From: Tenacibaculum todarodis
GTDB lineage: Bacteria; Bacteroidota; Bacteroidia; Flavobacteriales; Flavobacteriaceae
Assembly: GCF_001889045.1 (NCBI RefSeq)
Contig: NZ_CP018155.1
Coordinates: forward strand, 2,668,001-2,732,000
Length of the DNA: 64,000 bases
Direction: 5' to 3'
Positions 17,191 through 26,501 of this stretch are shown here, piece after piece. The notes below the pieces were generated by a model. The model worked only from the letters and a program-made list of their open reading frames with translations. It was not told the origin of the DNA and did not search any database. Made by a program: the position numbers and the translations under genes. The first letter of the stretch is position 1, and the number at the start of each line of letters is the position of its first letter.

Positions 17191-18132
17191 TTATTCTGAG
17201 TATTCTTTTGATTGAATGTGGGAATTCAACCAATTTAAAAAATCTTGTTCTACTTCTTTCTTGTTGGTTTCATTCAACATTTCATGTCTTCCACCTTCAT
17301 ATAATTTTAAAGTTAGGTCGTTAATACCTGCTTTAATGTATTGACTTGCCACTTTTTGCACTCCTTTTCCCATTTCTCCAACGGGATCTTTATCACCCGA
17401 AAATATATAAATAGGAATATTTTTTGGAGTAGCTTTAAACGTTTCTAAATCGTTAATTTTTTTACTTCCTTTTAAAATGTCAATAAACATACTGATTGAA
17501 AAATCTTCAATTCTTAAAGGATCTTTTGCAAATAAATCTACTTCTTTTTCATCTCTACTAATCCAATCTACTTGTGTTCTGTTGGGTTTAAATTTTTTAT
17601 TAAATTCAGAGAAAAAGACAGATTTTAAGGTGTTACTGCTTCTTTTTCTACCTTTAAAAAACTTTACCATATTAGCGCCAGCAAGTCCAATAGAACCTAA
17701 ACTTTTAATGTAACTTCCAGTTCCAGAAAGTATCAACGCTTTTATATTGTCACCGTGTTCTGTTATATATTGTCTACTTAATAAAGAACCCATACTGTGG
17801 CCAAAAAGGATGATTTTTTCCTTCGGATATTCTTTCTGAATAATTTTAGTTAAATCATACATATCATTAACTGCATCTTCAAAATAATTTTCACCTTCAT
17901 AAACACCTAAATATTCTTTTGATTTAGTTGAATTTCCATGAATACGATGATCATTTGCATAAACATCAAAACCTTGTTGTTGTAAAATTTCTGCAATACG
18001 TTTATATCTTCCAGCATGTTCACCAACTCCATGTGCTATTTGCACAATACCTTTTGGATAAGCTACTTTCCAGCGGTAATAAAATATTTTTTCACCGTCT
18101 TTTGCAGTAAATGTATGTGTGCTAAAACTCAT
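17191..18132 (-). CDS. Monoacylglycerol lipase/lysophospholipase-like hydrolase
   Basis: This 313-residue alpha/beta hydrolase of the monoglyceride lipase type would release fatty acid from monoacylglycerol or lysophospholipid. It has the oxyanion-hole motif HGVGEHAGRY (34-43), the nucleophile elbow GHSMG with Ser113, an acid residue in SGDKDPVG, and the catalytic His in GGRHEMLNE. Its ATG overlaps the stop of the WS/DGAT gene by one base (TAATG), a sign of translational coupling. It has no signal peptide, so it acts inside the cell. Confidence 0.87.
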   Translation of the reverse strand: MSFSTHTFTAKDGEKIFYYRWKVAYPKGIVQIAHGVGEHAGRYKRIAEILQQQGFDVYANDHRIHGNSTKSKEYLGVYEGENYFEDAVNDMYDLTKIIQKEYPKEKIILFGHSMGSLLSRQYITEHGDNIKALILSGTGSYIKSLGSIGLAGANMVKFFKGRKRSSNTLKSVFFSEFNKKFKPNRTQVDWISRDEKEVDLFAKDPLRIEDFSISMFIDILKGSKKINDLETFKATPKNIPIYIFSGDKDPVGEMGKGVQKVASQYIKAGINDLTLKLYEGGRHEMLNETNKKEVEQDFLNWLNSHIQSKEYSE

Positions 18133-19967
18133 TATCTATTTAAAAATTCTGATAAAATTGAAATCAATTTATCTTGGTGTTTTTTATCTCCTTCAAACTT
18201 CATTCTTCCTTGTATAACTAATTCTTGTAGTAAGAATTTTTGCTGATGTAAAGCAATTAAATTTGTATCATCAATACTAAATGATGCTTTTGCTTTTCTT
18301 TCTTTCTTCTTTTTTAAAACACCTTCATCTTGCGTAAAATCTAAACTCCAAAAATGAGATTCTTCTTTAGAAGTTACTTCAAATTGATACAAACCTTTGT
18401 GTTTTTTTACAATTTCAGCATTATTTTTTATAAAGCGTTTAAATGCAGAGAAAAATGCTGAACTTGCTAAGGTTGCTTTCGCAATTTCTTTCTCCTTTTG
18501 CTTTCCTCTTTTCTGAATAATTTTTTCTAACTTATTGGCTTCTTCTCTAATGAAACGAGAAAATTTACCAGCATCAGGCATTGTTTTAGCATCGGAAGTT
18601 GTTGTTATACTTACAGTTCCGTTATAGCTAAAAGCAGCTATAATTAAACCAAAACCATCTACAACGGGTGTTAAACCAAAAACCCCAACTGTTTTATGTC
18701 CTTTTAAATATAAGGCTGTTTGTGGTCCAGGAACATTAGTAATTGTTACATTAAAAGGTGGTCTGTGTAATTCTTTAATATTGTATTTGCTATAGATTCC
18801 TGAAGCTAAATTTGCCAAGCCAAAAGGAACACTTTCAGCCATTTTCATTAAACTTTTTGCACCAACAGCTTTATGGCGAGATTTTCCCACTTCTGTTTGT
18901 TCTTGTATGTATTCTAATCGCTCAATTGGGTCTTCTATGTGTGTTCCTATTTGAACCAACATATTAGAAATCTTATTTCCATAATTTTGTTTTTCGCCTT
19001 TTACTCGGATTGAAATAGGAACATTTGCAACCAATGGTAAAGATGGTAATTGATCTTTTTCAATTAAATATCTTCTAATAGCTCCGGCGCAAATATTTAC
19101 TATAACATCGTTAATGGTTACGCCCATAATTTTACGAAGCGAGTTTATTCTATCAAAAGATAAAATTGCGGTTCCCCAAGTTCTCTTTGGAGAAATTGAA
19201 CCATTAAAGATGGTTTTTGGAACTGAAAAGGATTTTTTATCAAAAGGCTTATTTCCAACCACTGCTTTTTTTGCTTTCTGTTGCATAACTGATACAGCAG
19301 CTTCTCCTACCAGTTTTGGTATTTTAAGTGGGGCTTTAAAAAACTTATAGGAGCTTTTTAATAATAAACTTAATTCTTCTGGAAGCGGTTCTGGTTCAAA
19401 AGGTTTTGGTTTTGGAATTGGTTTTGTACTGTCGGCTTTGTTTTTATCAAACAACATTCCCATTAATCCAACTCCAGAGGCACCATCAATCATAACATGG
19501 TGTACTTTTGTAAGTATAGCAACAGAGCCTTTTGGGATTTGAGAAATAGTATCCAAACCTTCTATAAATGTAATAGACCAAAGTGGTCTTCTTAAATCTA
19601 AGGAAGCACTAAAAACGGTTGCTGTTGTGTCTCTTAATGTTTTCCAATCTGCTGGATCGGGTAATTTTATTCTGTTTAAATGTAAATCGAGCTCAAAATT
19701 TGGATCGTCTACCCAATATGGATAATCTAAATCGAACGGAACATTTAATAACCGTTGTCTAAACTTTGGCATTAAATGTAATTTAGAAGCAATGGTGTCT
19801 TTAAAGTCATCAAATTTTAAAGAATCTTCTACAATAATTAAAGTTCCAATATGCATTGGATTAAGTGCGCTTTCTGCATATAAAAATGCAGCATCTTGCC
19901 CAGTAACTTGTTTTATAGAGCTGTCTAAAGCATCATCCAATAAATCTTTAATTACTTTTTTTGTCAT
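18132..19967 (-). CDS. Wax ester synthase/diacylglycerol acyltransferase with C-terminal SCP2-like domain
   Basis: WS/DGAT enzymes transfer acyl groups from acyl-CoA to fatty alcohol or diacylglycerol, making wax ester or triacylglycerol at the inner membrane. The 611-residue protein has the active-site motif HHVMIDG at 156-162, the PLW motif at 128-130 and TINDVIVN in the C-terminal half. The usual enzyme is about 450-480 residues. The extra C-terminal part (about 505-611) has the pattern of an SCP2 sterol/lipid carrier domain: FEVTSKEESHFWSLDF, then ASFSIDDTNLIALHQQKF and IQGRMKFEGD. It is the first gene of the tight lipid cluster. Confidence 0.92.
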   Translation of the reverse strand: MTKKVIKDLLDDALDSSIKQVTGQDAAFLYAESALNPMHIGTLIIVEDSLKFDDFKDTIASKLHLMPKFRQRLLNVPFDLDYPYWVDDPNFELDLHLNRIKLPDPADWKTLRDTTATVFSASLDLRRPLWSITFIEGLDTISQIPKGSVAILTKVHHVMIDGASGVGLMGMLFDKNKADSTKPIPKPKPFEPEPLPEELSLLLKSSYKFFKAPLKIPKLVGEAAVSVMQQKAKKAVVGNKPFDKKSFSVPKTIFNGSISPKRTWGTAILSFDRINSLRKIMGVTINDVIVNICAGAIRRYLIEKDQLPSLPLVANVPISIRVKGEKQNYGNKISNMLVQIGTHIEDPIERLEYIQEQTEVGKSRHKAVGAKSLMKMAESVPFGLANLASGIYSKYNIKELHRPPFNVTITNVPGPQTALYLKGHKTVGVFGLTPVVDGFGLIIAAFSYNGTVSITTTSDAKTMPDAGKFSRFIREEANKLEKIIQKRGKQKEKEIAKATLASSAFFSAFKRFIKNNAEIVKKHKGLYQFEVTSKEESHFWSLDFTQDEGVLKKKKERKAKASFSIDDTNLIALHQQKFLLQELVIQGRMKFEGDKKHQDKLISILSEFLNR

Positions 19968-20008
19968 GCTTGCTATTTTACTTTTAAACAGTGTTTATTC
20001 TACATAAA

Positions 20009-20034
20009 AAAAAGAATCTTTTCAAATTCTTTTT
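20009..20034 (-). terminator. Second hairpin upstream of the lipid operon
   Basis: AAAAAGAAT (20009-20017) pairs with ATTCTTTTT (20026-20034). On the minus strand it is followed by a run of T. It would act as a second stop for metG transcripts before the WS/DGAT gene. Confidence 0.5.
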
Positions 20035-20100
20035 GTGTTATGCAATATAGGTAAATTTTATTACTTGCTTACCTGCTGATTAGGCGTTTTTTACGCATAA

Positions 20101-20126
20101 AAAAACCGCAAGTCATTGCGGTTTTT
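20101..20126 (-). terminator. Intrinsic terminator of metG
   Basis: AAAAACCGCAA (20101-20111) and TTGCGGTTTTT (20116-20126) form a perfect 11-bp stem with a 4-nt loop, 22 bp after the metG stop, ending in a T-run on either strand. Confidence 0.9.
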
Positions 20127-20148
20127 AATATTGATTTATAAAAGTTGA

Positions 20149-22218
20149 TTAACAAACTTCATTTCCGTTTTTCACTTCTTGTTGTGGTTCTACAAATGCG
20201 AGTTTACCATCTTGAGTATCCGTCATTAAGATCATTCCTTGGCTTTCTACACCGCGTATTTTTCTTGGCGCTAAGTTGCATAAAACAGAAACTTGTTGCC
20301 CAATAATATCTTCGGGTGAAAACGTTTCAGCAATACCAGAAACGATAGTTCTAACATCAATACCAACATCTACTTTTAATTTTAAAAGCTTTTTAGTTTT
20401 CGCTACTTTTTCAGCTTCTAATATAGTACCAATTCTAATATCTAATTTAGTGAAATCTTCAAAATCTATCGTTTCTTTTTGAGGTTCCACAACTTTATTT
20501 TCTTGTTCGTTTGCTAATTTAGTAGCTTGTAGTTTTTCAACTTGTGCTTCAATAGTTTTGTCTTCAATTTTAGAGAATAATAATTCCGCTTTATTAATTT
20601 GATGATTTGCTGCTAATAGCGTTTCTTTTTTAGCAACATCTTTCCAAGATAGAGATTCTTCGCTTTCGCTCTGAATGACATTAAGCATAGATTTCAATTT
20701 AGTTGAAGTAAACGGTAAAAAAGGTTCACTTAAAACCGATAATGCTGTTGCAATTTGTAAGGCAACATACATAATGGTTTTAACACGTTCTTCATCAACT
20801 TTTATAACTTTCCAAGGCTCTTCATCTGCTAAATACTTGTTTCCAAGTCTTGCTAAATTCATTAATTCTTGAGAAGCTTCTCTAAATCTATATCTTTCAA
20901 TAGATTTTGCAATAACATCTGGAAATTGCTGTAAACTTTCTAAAGTTTCTTCGTCAATTTCTGTAAAATCGTTTGGAGTTGGAACAATTCCGTTGTAATA
21001 CTTGTTAGTTAAAACAACTACACGATTTATAAAGTTCCCAAAAATGGCAACCAATTCGTTGTTGTTTTTTGCTTGAAAATCTTTCCAAGTAAAATCGTTG
21101 TCTTTATTTTCTGGTGCATTTGCTGTTAAGGTATAACGCAATACATCTTGTTGATTTGGAAATTCTTCTAAATATTCGTGTAACCAAACTGCCCAGTTTT
21201 TAGAAGTAGATAATTTGTTTCCTTCTAAATTTAAGAACTCGTTTGCTGGTACGTTTTCAGGTAGAATATAATCTCCGTGTGCTTTTAACATTGCAGGAAA
21301 AATAAGACAGTGAAAAACAATATTGTCTTTCCCAATAAAGTGAACCATTTTGGTGTCATCTTTTTTCCAATAATCTTCCCAGTTTTTACCTTCACGTGCT
21401 GCCCATTCTTTGGTAGCAGAAATATAACCGATTGGCGCATCAAACCAAACATACAATACTTTTCCTTCGGCATCTTTTAACGGAACTGGAATTCCCCAAT
21501 CTAAATCTCTAGTTACCGCTCTTGGACGTAAACCATCGTCTAACCAAGATTTACATTGCCCTAAAACGTTTGTTTTCCAGTCCTTTTTATGATCTTCTAA
21601 AATCCACTTGCGTAAAAAAGCTTCGTGTTTGTCTAATGGTAAAAACCAGTGTTTTGTTTCTTTTATGGTTGGTACATTTCCTGTAATTGCCGATTTTGGG
21701 TTGATTAAATCTGTTGCGTTATGAGAAGTTCCACAGTTTTCACATTGATCTCCATAACTTTCTTCGAAACCGCATTTAGGACACGTTCCAATTACAAATC
21801 TATCTGCTAAAAACTGATTTGCTTCTGCATCATACAATTGCGCAGAAACTTCTTCTATAAACTCTCCATCGTTATACAGTTTTGTGAAAAAATCTGATGC
21901 TGTTTCATGATGAATTTCTGCCGATGTACGTGAGTAATTATCAAAAGAAATACCAAAATCTACAAACGATTTTTTGATAATTCCGTGGTATTTATCAATA
22001 ATATCTTGTGGAGAAATACCTTCTTTTTTTGCACGCATTGGTATTGCTGCACCGTGTTCATCTGAACCACAAATGTATATTACATCATTATCTGTTAAAC
22101 GCAAGTAACGTGCGTAAATATCTCCTGGAACATAAACACCAGCTAAATGCCCAATATGGATTGGTCCATTTGTATATGGTAAAGCTGCGGTTATGGTATA
22201 TCTTTTTGGTGATTTCAT
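20149..22218 (-). CDS. metG: Methionyl-tRNA synthetase
   Basis: MetG charges tRNA-Met. The 689-residue protein has the HIGH motif at 21-24 ([12 protein letters not shown]), a zinc ribbon ([17 protein letters not shown]), the KMSKS-equivalent KLSTS, and a C-terminal Trbp111-like tRNA-binding domain (about 580-689, [17 protein letters not shown]). The frame is open 102 bp further upstream, but I chose the ATG at 22218 because it begins the conserved [18 protein letters not shown] and lies about 20 bp after a -7 box. Confidence 0.97.
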   Translation of the reverse strand: MKSPKRYTITAALPYTNGPIHIGHLAGVYVPGDIYARYLRLTDNDVIYICGSDEHGAAIPMRAKKEGISPQDIIDKYHGIIKKSFVDFGISFDNYSRTSAEIHHETASDFFTKLYNDGEFIEEVSAQLYDAEANQFLADRFVIGTCPKCGFEESYGDQCENCGTSHNATDLINPKSAITGNVPTIKETKHWFLPLDKHEAFLRKWILEDHKKDWKTNVLGQCKSWLDDGLRPRAVTRDLDWGIPVPLKDAEGKVLYVWFDAPIGYISATKEWAAREGKNWEDYWKKDDTKMVHFIGKDNIVFHCLIFPAMLKAHGDYILPENVPANEFLNLEGNKLSTSKNWAVWLHEYLEEFPNQQDVLRYTLTANAPENKDNDFTWKDFQAKNNNELVAIFGNFINRVVVLTNKYYNGIVPTPNDFTEIDEETLESLQQFPDVIAKSIERYRFREASQELMNLARLGNKYLADEEPWKVIKVDEERVKTIMYVALQIATALSVLSEPFLPFTSTKLKSMLNVIQSESEESLSWKDVAKKETLLAANHQINKAELLFSKIEDKTIEAQVEKLQATKLANEQENKVVEPQKETIDFEDFTKLDIRIGTILEAEKVAKTKKLLKLKVDVGIDVRTIVSGIAETFSPEDIIGQQVSVLCNLAPRKIRGVESQGMILMTDTQDGKLAFVEPQQEVKNGNEVC

Positions 22219-22238
22219 TTCTTTTGATTTTTGCCCCA

Positions 22239-22246
22239 CAAAAGTA
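22239..22246 (-). promoter_or_regulatory. Candidate -7 box of metG
   Basis: On the minus strand this reads TACTTTTG (TAnnTTTG consensus), 20 bp before the metG ATG. It supports the downstream choice of start, since the longer frame would begin upstream of the promoter. Confidence 0.55.
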
Positions 22247-22324
22247 CAAAACACGGTTGATTTTGTTACATTTACATTGCAATAGATTTTTAATCTATTT
22301 GAATTAAGAAAAAAAGACATTATT

Positions 22325-23311
22325 TTGAAGAATAAAATTCACTTTTTATTGATTTTTTTGCTGATGAATTCCTTAGCAAACGCTCAAACCAATCCTATGA
22401 AATTAATAACTCCACCATTTTTACAAAAAGGAGATACAATTGCTATTGTTGCGCCTGCTGGAATTTTAAAAAACCGAAAAGCAGTTATTAACTTAGCTAA
22501 AAAACAAGCTGAGGTTTGGGGTTTAAAAGTTGTTTTTGGTAAAAACATGTTTAAAACTGATAATCATTTTGCTGGAACGGATGAAGAACGTTGTCAAGAT
22601 TTTCAAGATGCGTTAGACAATCCGAATATTAAAGCAATTTGGGCAGCTCGTGGCGGTTATGGTTCGGTTAGGATTTTAGATATGTTAGATTTTTCTAATT
22701 TTAAAGAAAATCCTAAGTGGATAATTGGGTATTCAGATATTACGGCATTTCACAATCACGTTCATAATTTAGGCGTAGAAACGGTTCACGGAATTATGGG
22801 AACTAGTTTTCAAGACACACCAGAAGTTATTGCAAAAAGCGTTGAAAGTTTACGAAAAGCACTTTTTGGAGAGGAATTAAATTATAAAATTACACCTTCT
22901 AAATACAATCAAAACGGAACCGTTTCAGGTGAATTAGTTGGTGGAAATATTGCTATTTTGGCTTCTATGTTAGGTTCTGAAAGCGAAATTTCTACGGAAG
23001 GAAAAATTTTATTTATTGAAGAAATTGGTGAGTACAAATACTCCATTGATAGAATGTTGCAAAGTTTAAAACGTGCCAATTATTTTACCAAAGTAAAAGG
23101 GATTATTGTTGGTGATATGACAAAGGTGAAGAAGAATTCGACGCCTTGGGGAAGTTCCATTGAGCAACTTATTTTAGATGTTGTACCTAATGATATTCCT
23201 GTTTTGTTTAATTTTCCTGCGGGTCACGAACCTGATAATAGAGCATTGATTATGGGAAGAAATGTTGAGTTGGCAGTTGGCAGTAAGCAGTCTTCAGTAG
23301 TTTTTAATTAA
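22325..23311 (+). CDS. LD-carboxypeptidase (peptidase family S66)
   Basis: S66 enzymes remove the terminal D-alanine from murein tetrapeptides during cell-wall recycling. The 328-residue protein has the proposed nucleophile Ser137 in [12 protein letters not shown], Glu232 in [17 protein letters not shown] and His301 in [10 protein letters not shown]. The start is TTG at 22325; it is preferred because it completes a signal peptide ([19 protein letters not shown]), so the enzyme is exported. The last residues ([15 protein letters not shown]) are encoded by sequence resembling the local low-complexity CAGTT-type filler, so the C-terminus may be a recent extension. It is divergent from metG and overlaps the next gene tail to tail by 4 bp. 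Confidence 0.88.
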   Translation: MKNKIHFLLIFLLMNSLANAQTNPMKLITPPFLQKGDTIAIVAPAGILKNRKAVINLAKKQAEVWGLKVVFGKNMFKTDNHFAGTDEERCQDFQDALDNPNIKAIWAARGGYGSVRILDMLDFSNFKENPKWIIGYSDITAFHNHVHNLGVETVHGIMGTSFQDTPEVIAKSVESLRKALFGEELNYKITPSKYNQNGTVSGELVGGNIAILASMLGSESEISTEGKILFIEEIGEYKYSIDRMLQSLKRANYFTKVKGIIVGDMTKVKKNSTPWGSSIEQLILDVVPNDIPVLFNFPAGHEPDNRALIMGRNVELAVGSKQSSVVFN

Positions 23312-23661
23312 GAATTAAGCTTTAAATCAATAATTAAATTATCAATATCATTCGATAGTTTTTCTAGTCTGTTTTTTCTGTTTATTTGTTCACTATATTC
23401 TTTACCATAAAATCCCCCAAAAATTTTTAACCAGGAAAACTTTGGTTTATTATGATTGTTCTCATTTAAATCAAAATTTAATGAAAAAACAGTGTTTATA
23501 ATATAATAGGAGAGTTTGCTTTCTTTGAGTAGGCCTTTAAACTTTCGGATTTCAATTTCTAATTGATTAACCTCATCTTCATTTATAATTTTATCAAAAG
23601 AATGTCTTGAGCATTCTGCTTTTAAGAAATTTAAATATTTAAATAATGTTTCCTCAGTCAT
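23308..23661 (-). CDS. Hypothetical protein
   Basis: This is a 117-residue protein with no family I recognise. It is charged and mostly helical by appearance, with no signal peptide and no membrane segment. Its stop overlaps the end of the LD-carboxypeptidase gene by 4 bp on the opposite strand. The only support is the open frame and flavobacterial-type codon use. Confidence 0.55.
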   Translation of the reverse strand: MTEETLFKYLNFLKAECSRHSFDKIINEDEVNQLEIEIRKFKGLLKESKLSYYIINTVFSLNFDLNENNHNKPKFSWLKIFGGFYGKEYSEQINRKNRLEKLSNDIDNLIIDLKLNS

Positions 23662-23699
23662 AAGAGTAAAAATACTGAATAAAATTGTAATTTAACAAA

Positions 23700-24059
23700 A
23701 TGGCACAACACAATGAACTTGGTAAATTAGGTGAGGAGTTAGCGGTAAAATACCTGCTAAAAAAAGACTATAAAATAATCAAGCAGAATTATCGCTACTT
23801 AAAAGCTGAAGTTGATGTTATTGTTCAAAAAGGAAATCTGCTAATTTGTGTTGAGGTTAAAACACGCTCTTCTACTTTTTTTGAGAATCCGCAAGATGCT
23901 GTAAATCCGAAGAAAATTAAATTATTGGTTTCCGCAATGAATAATTATGTGGAAGAATATGATTTAGATGTTGAGGTAAGGTTTGATATTATTACGGTTA
24001 TAAAACACCAAAACGACTTTAAAATTGAGCATATTGAAGATGCTTTTTTGTATTTTTAA
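23700..24059 (+). CDS. yraN: YraN family (UPF0102) endonuclease-like protein
   Basis: This 119-residue protein has the restriction-endonuclease-like fold of UPF0102. Visible motifs are LGKLGEELAVKYL, then AEVDVIVQKGNLLICVEVKTRSS (the PD-(D/E)xK-type core) and RFDIITV. The family is linked to DNA handling, but no cellular role is settled. Length is normal. A hairpin with a T-run follows at 24097-24127. Confidence 0.9.
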   Translation: MAQHNELGKLGEELAVKYLLKKDYKIIKQNYRYLKAEVDVIVQKGNLLICVEVKTRSSTFFENPQDAVNPKKIKLLVSAMNNYVEEYDLDVEVRFDIITVIKHQNDFKIEHIEDAFLYF

Positions 24060-24096
24060 TTTTTTCACCACATAGTTACATAGAGCACATAGTTTT

Positions 24097-24134
24097 AACC
24101 TTTCAGGTTTTAAAAACCTGAAGGGTTTCTTTTT
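24097..24134 (+). terminator. Hairpin terminator after yraN
   Basis: AACCTTTCAGGTTTT (24097-24111) pairs with AAAACCTGAAGGGTT (24113-24127) and is followed by a long T-run. It lies 38 bp after the yraN stop. The palindrome also has the look of a dispersed flavobacterial repeat. Confidence 0.7.
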
Positions 24135-24169
24135 TTGTTATTTAAAAGTGTGTCTAAAAGGTTGTTTGG

Positions 24170-24189
24170 ATTCCTGCCTACGCAGGAAT
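24170..24189. repeat. REP-like palindrome ATTCCTGC-N4-GCAGGAAT
   Basis: Two 8-bp arms flank the loop CTAC. The right side continues into GACA. The same arms with other loops occur twice more between batE and batD (37442-37520). The next bases (24208-24243) form a related unit, ATTCTG...CAGAAT with CCGAAG/TTTCGG inside and again GACAG at the edge. Confidence 0.85.
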
Positions 24190-24259
24190 GACAGAATGTT
24201 TATTGAGATTCTGAAATTCCGAAGTTTCGGTACAGAATGACAGAAGTTAGCAAACAAGT

Positions 24260-24403
24260 TTAGCCCTGATTGCAGCGGCATCCTTTTTATGCTGAACTCG
24301 TTTCAGTATCTTTTTTTTAAAATCAATTCTTTTTCCTTGTAACAGATGCTGAAATAAATTCAGCATAAATAAAAAGATATAGCGAAAAGCAGGAAATAGC
24401 TTC
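24260..24403 (+). repeat. Structured intergenic element, copy 1
   Basis: The element begins TTAGCCCTGATTGCAGC and ends GCGAAAAGCAGGAAATAGCTTC, read here in two parts because of length limits: GCGAAAAGCAGG then AAATAGCTTC. The middle contains ATGCTGAA/TTCAGCAT arms, including a perfect 8-bp hairpin at 24346-24366, and complementary CTTTTT and AAAAAG tracts. An inverted copy with the same ends but a different middle lies at 27406-27504. From memory, elements with these ends recur in other flavobacterial genomes; this was not checked. Confidence 0.75.
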
Positions 24404-24412
24404 TAAAAAAAA

Positions 24413-24910
24413 CTACTCTTCCAACGCTTTTAAAATTGCTTTTTTAAGTGGCATAAAATGCGATTGTTTAGAACCGCTGTCCACATAAGCAAACTTGCCA
24501 TTTTTATCAATGACAAAATAAGACGGATACACTTGTTTTTTGTTGAAAACTTCGCTGACATCCATTGCTGAATAGGCGATTTTAAACACAAAAGGATGCT
24601 TGTTTAAGAATTCGAAAATTGGTTCTTTACGGTCTAAAGCTGGCGCAACGAATAAAATATCGTTTCTGTTTTCCATTTCTACAACCAACTCGTTTAATGG
24701 CGGAATATCAATAACGCAAGGTAAACAAGAGGTAAACCAAAACTTAAAAACTACTACTTTGTCTTTAATGTCTTCTTGTGTTAGACGCGTTCCGTCGGTT
24801 AACCAAAGTTTAAAATTTGGTATAGAATCGCCAACTTTAAAGTTCTCTTCTTGGGCAACTAATGTTACTGATAACCAAAGAAAACAAAAAAGTAAAAAGA
24901 GACGTTTCAT
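24413..24910 (-). CDS. TlpA-like thiol-disulphide redox protein
   Basis: This 165-residue exported protein has a signal peptide (about 1-19, ending VAQ) and a thioredoxin-like fold of the TlpA/AhpC-TSA type. The redox motif is C-L-P-C (Cys62, Cys65) in FWFTSCLPCVIDIPPL. It probably reduces or oxidises disulphides in the periplasm. It begins 2 bp after the larger redoxin gene, so the two form an operon. Confidence 0.87.
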   Translation of the reverse strand: MKRLFLLFCFLWLSVTLVAQEENFKVGDSIPNFKLWLTDGTRLTQEDIKDKVVVFKFWFTSCLPCVIDIPPLNELVVEMENRNDILFVAPALDRKEPIFEFLNKHPFVFKIAYSAMDVSEVFNKKQVYPSYFVIDKNGKFAYVDSGSKQSHFMPLKKAILKALEE

Positions 24911-24912
24911 GT

Positions 24913-26337
24913 TTATTTTTTCTCTGGAGTTGTTGCTTTTTTAGCGTCTTTTTTTGGTGCGTTAATTGCAGAAATTACCTTTTTAATTTCTTTTAAATCG
25001 TATGGTTTCGAAATGATTTTTTTGTTAGCGTCTAACACAAAATAAGATGGCGTTGCGTGTACTTGGTACGTTTCAGTAACCAATTTATTATCCCATTTAT
25101 CTTTAGGATTTAAACCAATTACATGGTGCCAACCGTATAGTTGCTTTGTGAATTCGTTCCACTCAAAATCTTCTTTTTCTAAAGCGTACGCAACTACTTC
25201 AGTATCTTTTTGCGTTTGCATAAATTTATACAATTCTGGCACCTCTTTTACACAGTGAGAACAGCTTGTGCTCCAAAAAATAAGTAAGTAGTTTTTACCA
25301 CCTTTTAAAGTTGATAATCTTTTAGTTTTTCCTTCTTCTTTCCAAGAGAAATCTGGAGCAATTCGTCCAATTGCAGCTTGTACTAAAGCTAATTTCTTAG
25401 CTTTAAAAGCGTTGTCTTGAAAACTTGCTGGTAATTTACTGTAATAATCGTTAAAAAGTACATCTACTGTTTCTCCGTTTTGTTGTTTCGCAAACTGAGT
25501 TACTAAATATTCTAAAGTTTCCTTTTTAAGTTTTACGTCCGTTATTTTAGACATAACATTTCCTATAGATTCTTTAAAAAGTTTTTGTTGTAATTCTGGT
25601 TCAGCAGAATAATTTAAGTAGAAAATATAGTCTGAAACTCTATCTATTAAGAAAGACGAATTGTATAATTCTTTGCTACTAAAATCTATATTATTAAAAT
25701 AATTATCTACTATAGAACTAAAATATTCTTGCGGACTTGCAACTGGTTTTGAATCTACATCTCTTTTTAATGCTTTTATAAAATGATTTGCTAATAAACC
25801 TTTAGATCTATCATCATAAATAGTATAAACATCTTGCAGTTTTTTAACTGCTTCTGGAAATTGTTTAGCAACGCTTTCTGAAGCATCTCTTAAATACACA
25901 ACTTGTAAAGAATCTACCGTTTTTTGTGTTATTTGTGTTGCTTGTAAAAACTCGTTAAAAACCTGATTTTCCTTAGATTCCATAAAAACTACCGATTGCT
26001 CAGGATAATCTGGATGAAAAGATAGTTCTACATTCTCTTTATTAAAAAGGAAGTCTAAAAATCCGCTTCCGTCTTGTCTATACGTTAATCTGTAAGAACC
26101 CGTTTTGGTTTCTGCAGGAAGAGTAAACTCAAAAGTACCAACTTGTTGCTCTTTTCCTTCAATAGTTAGCGTTTCAATTTTAGTATTTGTGTTGGCAATA
26201 AATTTTTGCTTAGCGCCTTCTACCTTATATAAAATAACCCAATCGGTATTGTTTGGAGGTAACATTGTACCTTTTACACTGTATTGCGCTTGTGCTATAG
26301 AAGTTATAAGTACTAATAATAGAAGTATTTTTTTCAT
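24913..26337 (-). CDS. Thioredoxin-like protein with long N-terminal domain
   Basis: This 474-residue exported protein has a signal peptide (about 1-17, IAQA), an N-terminal beta-rich region of the DUF4369 type (about 20-115, YSVKGTM ... LDFLFNKENVELSF), a helical middle (about 120-320), and a C-terminal thioredoxin-like domain with C-S-H-C (Cys359, Cys362) in FWSTSCSHCVKEVPELY. I chose the ATG at 26337 over the upstream one because it opens directly on the signal peptide. It is paired with the smaller redoxin. Such proteins are abundant in Bacteroidetes; their substrate is unknown. Confidence 0.85.
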   Translation of the reverse strand: MKKILLLLVLITSIAQAQYSVKGTMLPPNNTDWVILYKVEGAKQKFIANTNTKIETLTIEGKEQQVGTFEFTLPAETKTGSYRLTYRQDGSGFLDFLFNKENVELSFHPDYPEQSVVFMESKENQVFNEFLQATQITQKTVDSLQVVYLRDASESVAKQFPEAVKKLQDVYTIYDDRSKGLLANHFIKALKRDVDSKPVASPQEYFSSIVDNYFNNIDFSSKELYNSSFLIDRVSDYIFYLNYSAEPELQQKLFKESIGNVMSKITDVKLKKETLEYLVTQFAKQQNGETVDVLFNDYYSKLPASFQDNAFKAKKLALVQAAIGRIAPDFSWKEEGKTKRLSTLKGGKNYLLIFWSTSCSHCVKEVPELYKFMQTQKDTEVVAYALEKEDFEWNEFTKQLYGWHHVIGLNPKDKWDNKLVTETYQVHATPSYFVLDANKKIISKPYDLKEIKKVISAINAPKKDAKKATTPEKK

Positions 26338-26501
26338 CAGAATATATTCTTTTTTACTGTTTTTTAATCTCATTATTTTGACACTTTTTTTAGCTTTTTG
26401 TCACACCAAAAAAATGTAAATCGCTAATCTTTTTTCAAGAAGCGTACCAAAATTACTATTTCTTACGTAAATTAGGTACATTGCATCAAATTTTCTTACA
26501 A

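Noticed and set aside
24060..24412. Insertion sequence remnant
   Set aside because: There is no transposase fragment, no terminal repeats of IS type and no target duplication; the stretch is made of small palindromes and one structured element.
26448..26462. Stray copy of the 15-bp repeat before the SDR gene
   Set aside because: CCAAAATTACTATTT resembles the unit by about 13 bases, but it is a single copy in AT-rich DNA and is probably chance.
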